Source: Paenibacillus_S vulneris
GTDB lineage: Bacteria; Bacillota; Bacilli; Paenibacillales; NBRC-103111
Reading direction: 5' to 3'
Assembly: GCF_039543185.1 (NCBI RefSeq)
Contig: NZ_BAABJG010000002.1
Coordinates: forward strand, 1-64,000
DNA: 64,000 nt
Under the pieces are notes generated by a model, which saw only the letters and a list, made by a program, of their open reading frames with translations, did not search any database and was not told the origin of the DNA. Below, one piece after another: positions 39,402 through 48,216 of the stretch (the first letter of the stretch is position 1; every line of letters starts with the position of its first letter). The translations under genes and the position numbers were made by a program.

Positions 39402-41684
39402 ATGCCACAGATTACACTACCTTGTACACGTTCATGGCAGTATGAGTATTGGGGCTGGGCTTGGGGTGGACCCTATAAGGTCGTCAACCGTAATAATTTG
39501 TTCATGGGAGAGCAACAGGATGATGATAACGGTACTTACTTCACCTTTCCTCTTTTTGACTTTGATTGGTCGCAACTTCCAACCAACATTATAATCAACA
39601 GTGCCAAGCTACAAGTTTACCCAGAATCCATCGGCCACGTAGCAAGTAATGGTTGGATAATGCAAATTATGCGTGTCACAGCACAGTGGCCAGAACCTGC
39701 CGGTACAGGCATATCAAGTACAACTACAAACATGGTCGAAGCTTTTGACGGCAATCTCATAAATACCAAGCAATGGAGCAACATCGATATCACTGGAATT
39801 GTCAGAGATAGTATAGCATATGGGAAATATGGAGTAATGTTTTTCGTAAAAGATGGCTATAGGGTATATGCAGGGGCCAACTTCTGGAGTTATGGCTCTG
39901 CTAATGCTCCAAGGTTAGTTATAGATTATACTCCAGCTAATACTAAACCAAATCCACCAAATTTAAATGGCCCAGCTAATGGAAGTATAACTAATAATGG
40001 TAATCCTCATTTCTCTTGGTCTTTTTCCGATAACGATGCTGGAGATTATCAAACAGCTTGGCAAATGCAAATATCAGCTGGTGATGGTGGTGCATTTACA
40101 AACATAGTTGGTGATACTGGGAAAGTTTCAAATGGTGATCAAAGTTGGACTTGGAATGCTAATTTAGGGGATAATCAATACTTTTGGAGAATGAGAACAT
40201 GGGATAGATACGATGCAATAAGTGATTGGTCTTGGGTTCCATGGTTCGGTGTTGAGAGACAACCTCCAACAGGGACAGTTCAAGGAAAAACGTACCAAGC
40301 AATTCAACCTAATGGCACGTTTCGGGTACATGCCTACAATGTAACAGATAATTGGTCAGGTGTGCAGATTGTAAAGTTCCCTACTGCAGGTCCGGGTAAA
40401 GACTTTGTTTGGTATGATGGGGTTAATGCTGGTGGAGGCACGTGGTACTGCGACATTTCAATAAACAATTATTGGAACAACGAGGGAGTCTATACGACCC
40501 ATGTCTACGCCTATGACAATGCTGGAAACAATCAGATGTTAGGCGGCGTAGATACAATTGTCGATAGAACGGCTCCAACCGTTTCTATAACTTCCCCAGT
40601 AGATAACTATGCTACAAAAGACCGAAGAGTGTCAATTACATGGTCTTATAACGATACAAATCCTCAAAAGAGTTATTTTATTGAGATTGTTAATAATTCC
40701 TACAGTGCATCACTTTGGAATAGTGGTTGGATTGATGATACTAATGCAAGAAGTTATCTTTTGCCTGATATGGGGTCATATATTGCTTTCTATGTGAGGA
40801 TGTCTGTAAAAGACCAAGCAGGTAACATATCGGGGCCAATCGAGGCAACTAATAAACGCATTGTTGTGGATAATTCTCCTCCAACAATCAGTAGTGTTCA
40901 AGGGTATGGATATACAAATCAGAAAACAGGGACGCGCCGCGTATGGTTTTATGGTGTAACAGATGATCTAAGCGGAATTGGTGGCACCTATGCATCTTAT
41001 AATAATCCAGCAGGGACCAACACAGGGTTAACAGCGTATGCTTCTGGAAGTGATTACTATGTAGATGTTCCGCTGAGTGCAGAAGGTGAATATGTTGTCT
41101 ATTTTCAAGCAGTAGATAGGGCAGGGAACTTGAGTGCGACCGTGTACTCAAAGTTTTTCATCGATAGTCAAAGAGCAAACGATCCGAACGCTTCTGTTGT
41201 ATGGGGAGATACAGAGGCAGTATTTACATGGAGTGAATTCAGCGATCCAACCCCGTCATCAGGTAGGGCTACTACAGATTTCTATCTCGGAGAGTGGAAT
41301 GGTAGTGGATGGGTAGGAACGCCGTTGTTCAATGGTCAGGACATCGGTGACGTGACAAGTAAATATGTTAACGGACTTAAGCCTGGCACACGGTATCGCT
41401 ATACTGTTACTTACCATGATAAAGCAGGGAATGAAAGCTCCTATGCTTATAGGGAGTTCGTGACCAAAAAGAAAGTTGGAGAGTTTGTTGTAGGTGGTAA
41501 AAGCGGGTCTAAGATTGCATTGCCTGTTTATGACCCTACATCGGGAGTTCTTGGTTCCAAGGCATATCGGGTGGGTGTAAAATCGGGAGCAATTGGTTGC
41601 TTTGAGTTAGTTGCTACAACCGATCCAAGTGCCTCCCCTTATAGAGTTAGTACTCCACAGGGGTTAAGAGCAATATCCAAATAA
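39402..41684 (+). CDS. large tail fibre/adhesin with DNRLRE and Ig-like repeats
   Basis: A 760-residue fibre. Residues 1-175 look like a DNRLRE domain (YFTFPLFDFDWSQLPTNIII, VDY-type close), followed by Ig-like/GBS-Bsp repeats rich in DNAGN and DRTAPTV motifs (YVYAYDNAGN, DQAGN, DRAGN), a fibronectin-like segment (about 640-700) and a short C-terminal domain (KIALPVYDPTSGVLGSKAYR). No signal peptide. It probably binds a host surface polymer. GGGGTGAAAC precedes the ATG. Confidence 0.85.
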   Translation: MPQITLPCTRSWQYEYWGWAWGGPYKVVNRNNLFMGEQQDDDNGTYFTFPLFDFDWSQLPTNIIINSAKLQVYPESIGHVASNGWIMQIMRVTAQWPEPAGTGISSTTTNMVEAFDGNLINTKQWSNIDITGIVRDSIAYGKYGVMFFVKDGYRVYAGANFWSYGSANAPRLVIDYTPANTKPNPPNLNGPANGSITNNGNPHFSWSFSDNDAGDYQTAWQMQISAGDGGAFTNIVGDTGKVSNGDQSWTWNANLGDNQYFWRMRTWDRYDAISDWSWVPWFGVERQPPTGTVQGKTYQAIQPNGTFRVHAYNVTDNWSGVQIVKFPTAGPGKDFVWYDGVNAGGGTWYCDISINNYWNNEGVYTTHVYAYDNAGNNQMLGGVDTIVDRTAPTVSITSPVDNYATKDRRVSITWSYNDTNPQKSYFIEIVNNSYSASLWNSGWIDDTNARSYLLPDMGSYIAFYVRMSVKDQAGNISGPIEATNKRIVVDNSPPTISSVQGYGYTNQKTGTRRVWFYGVTDDLSGIGGTYASYNNPAGTNTGLTAYASGSDYYVDVPLSAEGEYVVYFQAVDRAGNLSATVYSKFFIDSQRANDPNASVVWGDTEAVFTWSEFSDPTPSSGRATTDFYLGEWNGSGWVGTPLFNGQDIGDVTSKYVNGLKPGTRYRYTVTYHDKAGNESSYAYREFVTKKKVGEFVVGGKSGSKIALPVYDPTSGVLGSKAYRVGVKSGAIGCFELVATTDPSASPYRVSTPQGLRAISK

Positions 41685-41697
41685 GGAGCCTAAAAAA

Positions 41698-42429
41698 ATG
41701 AATAGAAAATTTTTATTAAAGAAAAGTCCTGAGGATCCTCGGGACTTTATTCGTGCTGCAAAGTTGTCCGTATTGCCTGTTGAGGTAGACTTGCGACCCA
41801 ACGATGTACCGATCTTTGATCAGCATAGCTTAGGGTCATGTACCGCTAACGCCGGCTGCGCAATAAGAGAGTACCTTCGTAAAAGAGAAGATGGGTATTA
41901 CTTCAATCTTTCCCGGCTATATCTTTACTGGTATTCCCGAGAAATGCATGGATGGGAAAATGAAGACAGCGGCGCATTTATTCGAGACATGATGAAAATC
42001 TTAGCGGACCGTGGGACTTGTACGGAGTCGAGATTTCCATACATCCAGAGCACATTCCGCGATAAACCCACAGCAGAAGCAGATGATAATGCTGGGAACC
42101 ATCGTATCAGGGAATACCATCGAATCAGTGATATGAATGGTTTTATGTCGGCACTTGCTGAGGGCTATCCAGTTATATTCGGCATGGATGTCTTCTTTGA
42201 CTTCATAACAGAGGAGATGGGCCGCACAGGTATGTTGCCTGATTATCCAGTTGGTGCAAAAAGCCAAGGTGGTCATGCGGTGATGGCAGTAGGCTACAAG
42301 CGAATCAATGGCAAATTGTACTTCATTGTTAGAAACAGTTGGGGTGAAAACTGGGGCGACAAAGGGTATTTCTATATGCCGGAATCGTACTTTCCTCACA
42401 TTTATGATATGTGGACAGCGACCTTGTAG
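41698..42429 (+). CDS. papain-like (C1A) cysteine protease in the tail region
   Basis: A 243-residue peptidase of the papain clan. The catalytic set is complete: Q42 and C48 in FDQHSLGSCTANA, H193 in QGGHAVMAVGY and N213 in RNSWGENWGDKGYFYMP. No signal peptide or propeptide-like region is seen; residues 1-35 are short. It sits between the large fibre and further fibre genes, with AAGGAGCC upstream, so it is probably virion-associated and could process fibres or digest host cell-surface proteins. Such enzymes occur in some Firmicute phages, but this role is inferred. Confidence 0.88.
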   Translation: MNRKFLLKKSPEDPRDFIRAAKLSVLPVEVDLRPNDVPIFDQHSLGSCTANAGCAIREYLRKREDGYYFNLSRLYLYWYSREMHGWENEDSGAFIRDMMKILADRGTCTESRFPYIQSTFRDKPTAEADDNAGNHRIREYHRISDMNGFMSALAEGYPVIFGMDVFFDFITEEMGRTGMLPDYPVGAKSQGGHAVMAVGYKRINGKLYFIVRNSWGENWGDKGYFYMPESYFPHIYDMWTATL

Positions 42430-42442
42430 GGAGGAGAAACTT

Positions 42443-42568
42443 TTGGACAATAGTATTGATCTCGAGCCGACTGCAAACAAAATCGAAGTATCGATCGTTA
42501 AAGTCAAGTCTATTTTTGAATTTATCACACCGGCTCAGGTTCTTACTGAGAACAAAGAGGTGGAATAA
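42443..42568 (+). CDS. 41-residue phage protein
   Basis: A small reading frame starting at TTG 42443 behind GGGAGGAGAAAC (LDNSIDLEPTANKIEVSIVK, then VKSIFEFITPAQVLTENKEV). It fits exactly between the protease stop and the BppU-like gene, with spacing of two bases at the downstream end. It is not recognised. Its start could be read as a strand-helix domain. Confidence 0.58.
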   Translation: MDNSIDLEPTANKIEVSIVKVKSIFEFITPAQVLTENKEVE

Positions 42569-42570
42569 GC

Positions 42571-42903
42571 ATGATACTGACAATGAAACGATATGATACC
42601 AGAAATGCTATCAAAGCCATATTAAAAACACCAAAAGGCAAACCGGTTAACCTTACAGACGCACAGGTACAATTCACAATGGTAAAGTACGTTGATAAAA
42701 GTAAGATAGTGGCAAATCGAGAGGCAACAATAATCGATCCCGAAAATGGGATAGTATGCTTTCCATTTGAACGCGAAGAAACCTCCGAGCTCGGCTATAT
42801 GCTTGCTGAATTTAAGGTAACTTATGTTGATGGCAAAGAAGAAAGATTTCCCAACGATGGTTACATTACAATAAAATTTGTAAAAGAACTGGGTGGTAAG
42901 TAA
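42571..42903 (+). CDS. BppU-like upper baseplate protein
   Basis: A 110-residue beta-rich protein resembling the N-terminal domain of BppU from lactococcal phages: DTRNAIKAILKTPKGKPVNL, QVQFTMVKYVDKSKIVANRE and AEFKVTYVDGKEERFPNDGY. These proteins join receptor-binding proteins to the baseplate. AGAGGTGGAA precedes the ATG. It ends directly before the next fibre gene. Confidence 0.83.
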   Translation: MILTMKRYDTRNAIKAILKTPKGKPVNLTDAQVQFTMVKYVDKSKIVANREATIIDPENGIVCFPFEREETSELGYMLAEFKVTYVDGKEERFPNDGYITIKFVKELGGK

Positions 42904-44622
42904 ATGGAATTTGATCCAAGTAAACCATTGAAAAGGGTGAATGGACAGATTGTACCCCAAGTATGGGACTCAGTAGCAAATGACTGGGTTGTCTTACAGG
43001 GAGTTGGCGGTGCCTATCGGGTCCAAAATGCAATTGATGTTTCAGAAGAATACTTCGAGGGAAACGGTGATCTAACCAAAGAATTTTCCAAGGAGATGAT
43101 AGGACTTGTAATCAGTAATGATTCTGAGCCTGGTACAGGTGGGGCTGCTAGCCTATCTTTTACAATTCATGGTGTGTCACGAACTGTGAAAGCTGGCGAG
43201 GTCTACGAAGGCAAATTTAAGCCGTTCACTTTGATTACGATCACGAGTTCTGTACCTTGGCGTGCTGAAGCGTTGCAATCATACTATGGTGCCTCTATAG
43301 ACGTTCCTCCACCTGAAGATACAACAGCTCCGGATGATGTAACTGGACTCAAAACATCAAATGTAACTGCAACCAGCCTTACTCTAAGTTGGGTTGCTTC
43401 GGCTTCTAATGATTGCATCGGATATGATATCTATCGCGGTTCAACGTTGATCGGCAGCGTGGCAGGAACGGTCTTTAATGTAACAGGGTTAACCCAGAAC
43501 ACTCAGTATACCTTTACGGTCAAAGCAAAAGATGCTGTAAACAATATTTCAATAGGGACATCTATAACCGTAACAACTGAAGAAAGTGTTGATACGATCC
43601 CACCAATTATTACAGCATCACCAGCTGGAGGAGCTTATAATGCAGCGCAAACAGTCACATTGACGGCCAACGAGCCGACGACAATTTACTATACGATTGA
43701 TGGCAGTACTCCAACCATGGACAGCGCAGTTTACCTTGCGCCGATCGCTATCAATTTGACAGCTACATTAAAATACTTTGGTCGGGATACAGCTGGGAAC
43801 ATAAGCAATGTACAAACACAAGATTATCTAATTAACATTCCGGATACGACCCCGCCAATTATAACGGCAAATCCTCCTGGTGGAACGTACCCAGATGCTC
43901 AATTGATCACGCTCTTAGCTAATGAGCCAGCGGCCATTTACTACACAACCGATGGCAGCATCCCGTCGATGAGTAGTGCTGTATACAGTTCCCCGATTCA
44001 AATTAATGAAAGTAAGACAATTAAGTTTATTGGTAAAGACACCGCGGGGAATGTCAGTTCTGTTCAAAGTGCCGTGTATACGATCGGAACAGTTCCCGGA
44101 TATGTCAATGATTCATCACTGCTTTTATATCAAGACAAACCCGCGATCAACCAAACTATCGCCAACAAGGACATCTACTTCCATGGGAACGAGCAATTCA
44201 CGGCTTTTGTTACTGTAAAACTTGTTCCTGGGGCGTCAAATGCGGCTGCCGAGTTCTTCTCGAGGTCTACACCGAATGCAGTTCTATTCGGTTTTACATG
44301 GCAAAATAAATTCAGATGCACTTTGACTGGGAAAACCGGGGCGACTACTTCATTCCCTCAAGCCGTTGATCCTACTGTGTACAGTGACTTCTCTGCTTAT
44401 TACCATGTTGTTATTGTGCGTGATAGCAGTAAATTGTACTTGTATGTTAACAATAACTTGGTTGCGAATTTAGGGGTAGGAAGCGATTTTATTATTGATG
44501 ATAGCACATCGCCGCTCTTATTTGGCTCCACGAATAATACACCGATCTTTAAAAACATGGGTTATTACAATCGTGCATTATCTGCAGCAGAGCTTACCCA
44601 GAACTATAATGCTCTAAAATAA
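42904..44622 (+). CDS. multidomain tail fibre: FN3, CHB_HEX_C-type and LamG-like domains
   Basis: A 572-residue fibre. An N-terminal attachment domain (to about 140) leads to a fibronectin type III domain (DDVTGLKTSNVTATSLTLSW, about 145-225), two chitobiase C-terminal-type repeats (about 230-390: ITASPAGGAYNAAQTVTLTA, ITANPPGGTYPDAQLITLLA with TIYYTIDGSTPT and AIYYTTDGSIPS) and a LamG/concanavalin-like domain at the end. This set suggests carbohydrate binding on the host wall. It follows the BppU-like gene with no gap. Confidence 0.88.
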   Translation: MEFDPSKPLKRVNGQIVPQVWDSVANDWVVLQGVGGAYRVQNAIDVSEEYFEGNGDLTKEFSKEMIGLVISNDSEPGTGGAASLSFTIHGVSRTVKAGEVYEGKFKPFTLITITSSVPWRAEALQSYYGASIDVPPPEDTTAPDDVTGLKTSNVTATSLTLSWVASASNDCIGYDIYRGSTLIGSVAGTVFNVTGLTQNTQYTFTVKAKDAVNNISIGTSITVTTEESVDTIPPIITASPAGGAYNAAQTVTLTANEPTTIYYTIDGSTPTMDSAVYLAPIAINLTATLKYFGRDTAGNISNVQTQDYLINIPDTTPPIITANPPGGTYPDAQLITLLANEPAAIYYTTDGSIPSMSSAVYSSPIQINESKTIKFIGKDTAGNVSSVQSAVYTIGTVPGYVNDSSLLLYQDKPAINQTIANKDIYFHGNEQFTAFVTVKLVPGASNAAAEFFSRSTPNAVLFGFTWQNKFRCTLTGKTGATTSFPQAVDPTVYSDFSAYYHVVIVRDSSKLYLYVNNNLVANLGVGSDFIIDDSTSPLLFGSTNNTPIFKNMGYYNRALSAAELTQNYNALK

Positions 44623-44637
44623 GGGGGCCACCGGACT

Positions 44638-45771
44638 ATGATAATTAAAAAGCCGGGGTCCGGCAGCGTGGATCTACCAAACAGAAATGTAGTTATCAAG
44701 TTTGGAGAAGAGAACGGGGCCCCAACATTCAACGGCAAACCTATTGGTGGTAGTAGCCAAAACCAAACAGTTCTTAATGATTTGAGCGATATTGGCGGCG
44801 TGCTCGGGTACAAAGGGATGCCGGTTAGCAACGGTGGTTCCGGTAGTGGATCAACGAACCTAATTATCGGCGGCGATGTTAAATTCTCCGTTGATTTTGT
44901 AGCTAAAACAATTTCGTATACAACATGGAATCTGTTTACATCGAAAAGTATTTTTACTTTGAATCAGGGAAGCAAGACGTTCACTACTGAATTAGGATCG
45001 GGGACCTTTTATTTCGTCTGCTACAAGAGCAACAACATAGAGCTTGTGACGGCAGCAAACATAGGCGCTTATACCGGGTATGTCGTATTCGGGGTAAGTG
45101 GAACAACCGTATACCCATTCTCGTACCCCTTGAATCAAATTGGGATACGGGGCGGTTCTTTCCCTAATCGGAAAGACCTTGCTATAGGGGAATGGACGTT
45201 AATAGGGGATAGCATTACGTTTGGCGGCGGCCAAGCTTTTGTCACTGAAGTTTTCCCGGTTCCGGTTGTGACTAACCTTGCTGTTAACGGAAAACGCATG
45301 TCTGGCGGCTCCGGTATGTGGAAGGACAAGGACATCGTAACGGCTACTACGGAGCTGTGCACGATCATGGGTGGGACGAATGATGAGGGCGGTAAAGTGG
45401 CAATGGGCGCTATTCAGCCTGTTGGCTCTGCATTCGACACAAACACTTATGTTGGGGCATATCAGGTACTTATCGAAGGATTGCTCGCAAAGAATCCTAA
45501 AATGATCATAATTCTTATCACGCCGTCCCGAGCCTGGACGGACAACACCGGGGAGACGGAACGGACGGGGATGCAGGATTATGCCGACATGGTGAAGGAA
45601 ATTGGTAAATTCTATTGCCTGCCCGTTGTGGACCTTTATAACGAAATGGGTCTTAATAGGCTGACGCAATCCACCTATTTGTCAGACGGGCTGCACCCGA
45701 ACGACGCGGGGAAACGGCGCATTTCGTCGCTTGTTATAGGTGCGATTAGACGGTACTGGATGCATGCTTGA
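44638..45771 (+). CDS. SGNH/GDSL-family hydrolase, tail fibre esterase
   Basis: A 377-residue protein with an N-terminal fibre-like attachment part (to about 150, glycine-rich linker GGSGSGSTNLI) and a C-terminal SGNH hydrolase. Block I GDSITFGGG (D191-S192), block III GGTNDEGG (about 244) and block V DGLHPNDAGKRR (D350, H353) are all present. It probably removes acetyl or other ester groups from host surface polymer during adsorption. It directly follows the multidomain fibre gene. Confidence 0.88.
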   Translation: MIIKKPGSGSVDLPNRNVVIKFGEENGAPTFNGKPIGGSSQNQTVLNDLSDIGGVLGYKGMPVSNGGSGSGSTNLIIGGDVKFSVDFVAKTISYTTWNLFTSKSIFTLNQGSKTFTTELGSGTFYFVCYKSNNIELVTAANIGAYTGYVVFGVSGTTVYPFSYPLNQIGIRGGSFPNRKDLAIGEWTLIGDSITFGGGQAFVTEVFPVPVVTNLAVNGKRMSGGSGMWKDKDIVTATTELCTIMGGTNDEGGKVAMGAIQPVGSAFDTNTYVGAYQVLIEGLLAKNPKMIIILITPSRAWTDNTGETERTGMQDYADMVKEIGKFYCLPVVDLYNEMGLNRLTQSTYLSDGLHPNDAGKRRISSLVIGAIRRYWMHA

Positions 45772-45846
45772 CCATATAAAATATGGATATTCCATCCAAT
45801 TCGTGTTACTATTGAGAAAAACAACACAGGGGGAATTTCCATAAAG

Positions 45847-46017
45847 ATGGATTTGTTGAGCCTAGACAGAAGCTGTTCATATAAGGGAATAGAATACAAA
45901 GTTGTTGCAGTGCTTGAAAATGATTTATTACTTTGTGTGCTCAGGGAAGATTATGAAAAAGGCAATTATCCAATAAACACGGTCATTATTCCTGATGAAG
46001 GTATAAGACGGTCATAA
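45847..46017 (+). CDS. 56-residue small protein
   Basis: A small reading frame (MDLLSLDRSCSYKGIEYKVV, then AVLENDLLLCVLREDYEKGN) with an AGGGGGAATT stretch 10-15 bases upstream, a weak ribosome site. It is followed by a strong terminator, so it ends the tail-fibre transcript. The protein looks like a small beta-rich domain (SH3-like pattern). It is not recognised. Confidence 0.6.
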   Translation: MDLLSLDRSCSYKGIEYKVVAVLENDLLLCVLREDYEKGNYPINTVIIPDEGIRRS

Positions 46018-46033
46018 ATAATACAAAGGTTGG

Positions 46034-46058
46034 CCCCCGAGACATCGGGGGTTATTTT
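46034..46058 (+). terminator. strong intrinsic terminator before the lysis genes
   Basis: CCCCCGA and TCGGGGG (46034-46051) with loop GACA form a GC-rich stem followed by TTATTTTT. It separates the fibre block from the XhlA-holin-lysin genes. Confidence 0.88.
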
Positions 46059-46092
46059 TGTGCCCAAACTGGGTAGAGAGGGGCTGCGCTGT

Positions 46093-46329
46093 ATGTCACC
46101 ACAAGCTGATGAAACACAGGAGATTTTACAAAGGCTTACACGGGTAGAAACTAAGCTCGATATGATGAATAGTGCCAGGGATACAGCTAACGATGCGTTG
46201 CAATCAACTAAGGCAGCTCATAAGCGTTTAGATGCCATGGAGGATAACCAGAAATGGTTATGGAGGACGGTCGTCGGAGCGATGATAGTCGGCATAGTAA
46301 ACCTTCTTTTGAAAATGAAAGGAGTATGA
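46093..46329 (+). CDS. XhlA-like hemolysin/holin-associated protein
   Basis: A 78-residue membrane-anchored protein of the XhlA family. An N-terminal coiled coil (QEILQRLTRVETKLDMMNSA, to about 50) precedes one C-terminal membrane segment (WRTVVGAMIVGIVNLLLKMK). XhlA works with the holin in PBSX lysis. ATG 46093 (MSPQADETQE) is chosen because the longer frame from 46030 would start within the terminator. It lies eight bases before the holin gene. Confidence 0.88.
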   Translation: MSPQADETQEILQRLTRVETKLDMMNSARDTANDALQSTKAAHKRLDAMEDNQKWLWRTVVGAMIVGIVNLLLKMKGV

Positions 46330-46336
46330 TAAATCG

Positions 46337-46693
46337 ATGCAAGAAGGACAATTTTTCACATGGGAGGCTCTTTCCGCTATGGGGGGAGCTTCTTTGCTTA
46401 CGTTTTTCATTGTGCAGTATACAAAGAACTTGATTGATAGCTACCTAAAATTACCTACAGACATCTATGCTGCGGGTGTAGCCTTTGGAGTCTTAATACT
46501 GACGCAGCTTGCTTTAGGGGCAGATTGGACTGATTGGCGACTATATGCACTGACTTTTGCAAATTCGTTTCTTGTTGGTGCACAATCTGCACAGATTCAA
46601 CATAAATCCGTAAATCCCCCAGTAGTAAAAAACGGTTCTCCTGGAGCTGATGAAAAAGAAGGACAGGTGATGGTAAATGGGAAAAGGCTTTGA
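46337..46693 (+). CDS. holin
   Basis: A 118-residue membrane protein with about three hydrophobic helices (MGGASLLTFFIVQYTKNLID, IYAAGVAFGVLILTQLALGA, LYALTFANSFLVGAQSAQI) and a charged C-terminal tail, located between XhlA and lysin genes. These traits define a phage holin that times membrane permeabilisation. It overlaps the lysin by 17 bases. Exact topology is inferred. Confidence 0.85.
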   Translation: MQEGQFFTWEALSAMGGASLLTFFIVQYTKNLIDSYLKLPTDIYAAGVAFGVLILTQLALGADWTDWRLYALTFANSFLVGAQSAQIQHKSVNPPVVKNGSPGADEKEGQVMVNGKRL

Positions 46694-47489
46694 TTGTGCT
46701 ACGCCACTAACGCTTGCCAAGGCCCGGGAGTTTGTTACTTCCGGGTTTACTTTCGTCTGCAGATACCTAGCCCCAACGGGGTCCTGGAAACGTCTTACGG
46801 CAGTAGAAGCAAATAATATTACTGAAGCCGGCTTGTGGATTGTGTCTGTATTTGAGCGCGGCGCAGACAACGCCCTTGCAGGAGCTGCACAAGGAACAGA
46901 GGATGGCAGGTTGGCTTTGCAGTATGCTAAGGAGATTGGCCAGCCGGAGGGGAGCGTCATCTATGCTGCCGTGGACACTGATGTTAACTCATCCCATTAT
47001 GCGGCCGTAGAAGCGTATCTTCGGGCGTTTGACGCGCAGATCGACGGATATGAACTCGGGGTCTATGGCGAGTATGAAATTTGCAAGGCAATGAGGGACC
47101 GCGGCGTCGTCTCCAAAGTGTGGCAAACACGTGCGTGGAGTCAAGGAAGGGTAATCGAAAATTATAATATCTATCAGCATGATTTAGGCGCAACAGGCTT
47201 AGGATTTGAAAAAAACGGCATGTTGATTGATGAGGATCTATCAAATGGCGATGCAGGAGGGTGGAAGATAGGTATGGCGATTAAAAAAGAAGGAACAGAC
47301 AATATGCCGATGAAGTTGGAACAGTGGCAATGGGGTATGCTTTATGAAGTGATGGGAAAGGCTTATAATGCGGACCAGCTCAATTGGAACTGGATGCAAA
47401 AGATAGTAGATAAAACACTGACCGCCGCGGAACTAGCTTTCCTTAATACAGTACTTGACGGCCGGATTGATCGTAAAATCGAAGTATAG
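46677..47489 (+). CDS. endolysin with DUF1906 glycoside hydrolase-like domain
   Basis: A 270-residue lysin. The first 195 residues are a DUF1906 (Rv2525c-type) glycoside hydrolase-like domain with MGKGFDCATPLTLAKAREFV, GFTFVCRYLAPTGSWKRLTA, VIYAAVDTDVNSSHYAAVEA and YQHDLGATGLGFE. Typical TIM-barrel acidic residues are D6 and the D of AVDTD. The C-terminal 70 residues form a helical tail rather than known wall-binding repeats. It is the only clear wall hydrolase in the lysis cassette. Confidence 0.85.
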   Translation: MGKGFDCATPLTLAKAREFVTSGFTFVCRYLAPTGSWKRLTAVEANNITEAGLWIVSVFERGADNALAGAAQGTEDGRLALQYAKEIGQPEGSVIYAAVDTDVNSSHYAAVEAYLRAFDAQIDGYELGVYGEYEICKAMRDRGVVSKVWQTRAWSQGRVIENYNIYQHDLGATGLGFEKNGMLIDEDLSNGDAGGWKIGMAIKKEGTDNMPMKLEQWQWGMLYEVMGKAYNADQLNWNWMQKIVDKTLTAAELAFLNTVLDGRIDRKIEV

Positions 47490-47713
47490 GTTGATTCCTA
47501 GAAAAAAATAATGATAATTTTTATTTTTGATAGGAACATTAGTTCCCGTTCTTGTGAATCTAATGTGGCAATATGTTTTACGAATATGACTATTTTATTA
47601 AAATAATATCGTTCTGTATACAAAAGTTACCTTTTGTGCAATAATAAGAGGTAAGGAGCTACGAAACATACGTTCGCTTTTTTGGTACTACCTAGCTTTG
47701 GAGGTGATTTTCA
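47490..47713 (+). promoter_or_regulatory. AT-rich gap before the Panacea gene
   Basis: This 224-bp gap has no gene. It includes inverted repeats ATTTTA-T-TAAAAT (around 47591) and ACAAAAG/CTTTTGT (47620-47637, loop TTAC), possible operators, and the ribosome site GGAGGTGATTT of the next gene. The base composition shifts to AT-rich here, marking the start of an accessory insertion after the lysis genes. Confidence 0.5.
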
Positions 47714-48178
47714 ATGATCGTATCTGTATTTGATGTAGCGAATTATTTTTTGCAAAAGAGCGACCCTAATTCAGAACGTTCTATCACTCACCTAAAGTTA
47801 CAAAAGCTTGTCTACTACGCACAAGCATGGCATCTTGCAATAATCGGTAACTCATTGTTTAACGAAAAAATTGAAGCTTGGGTACACGGACCTGTTTGCC
47901 CAGACTTATATAGCAGATATAAAATTTATGGGTTCGGGGTGATCCGGCCAGCTAAGAACCAAACTACAAATATTCCGAAAGATACGAGAGATCTTTTGGA
48001 TGAAGTTTGGCAGGTGTATGGAGCCTTGAGTGGAGTAGCCTTAGAAAGTTTGACTCATAAGGAACGGCCCTGGCAGCAGGCCAGGGGGAACTTGTCAGAT
48101 TTCTCGCCTTCAAATAATGTAATAACTAACGACAGCATGAGAACTTACTACAGAAGACTTTTGGAGGACAAAAATTAA
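47714..48178 (+). CDS. Panacea (SocA-type, DUF4065) domain protein
   Basis: A 154-residue protein with the Panacea/DUF4065 fold signature: VANYFLQKSDPNSERSITHL, then KLQKLVYYAQAWHLAIIGNS and LFNEKIEAWVHGPVCPDLYS, ending with a MRTYYRR helix. Panacea proteins act as promiscuous antitoxins in toxin-antitoxin pairs and as proteolytic adaptors (SocA), often in prophages. ATG 47714 has GGAGGTGATTTT upstream. It is followed by a terminator and a 670-residue membrane protein gene. That it neutralises that protein is inferred from pairing alone. Confidence 0.86.
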   Translation: MIVSVFDVANYFLQKSDPNSERSITHLKLQKLVYYAQAWHLAIIGNSLFNEKIEAWVHGPVCPDLYSRYKIYGFGVIRPAKNQTTNIPKDTRDLLDEVWQVYGALSGVALESLTHKERPWQQARGNLSDFSPSNNVITNDSMRTYYRRLLEDKN

Positions 48179-48201
48179 TTTTTGTCCTCTATTTTTTTTT
48201 T
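48164..48201 (+). terminator. strong terminator between Panacea and membrane protein genes
   Basis: A perfect 26-bp palindrome (13-bp arms, 48164-48189, GAGGACAAAAATT at its start) is followed by TATTTTTTTTTT. It includes the Panacea stop codon. The next gene starts only about 16 bp beyond the T run, so it should reach that gene only by read-through or from an unseen promoter. Confidence 0.85.
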
Positions 48202-48216
48202 GAAGAGGTGCTCTGA

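Noticed and set aside
46030..46092. Longer start for the XhlA-like protein
   Set aside because: The extension begins in the terminator hairpin and adds residues unlike XhlA; ATG 46093 gives a normal-length protein.
47714..48178. Treating the Panacea gene as a late structural gene
   Set aside because: The domain is a known accessory antitoxin/adaptor fold, and the gene follows the lysis cassette with different base composition.
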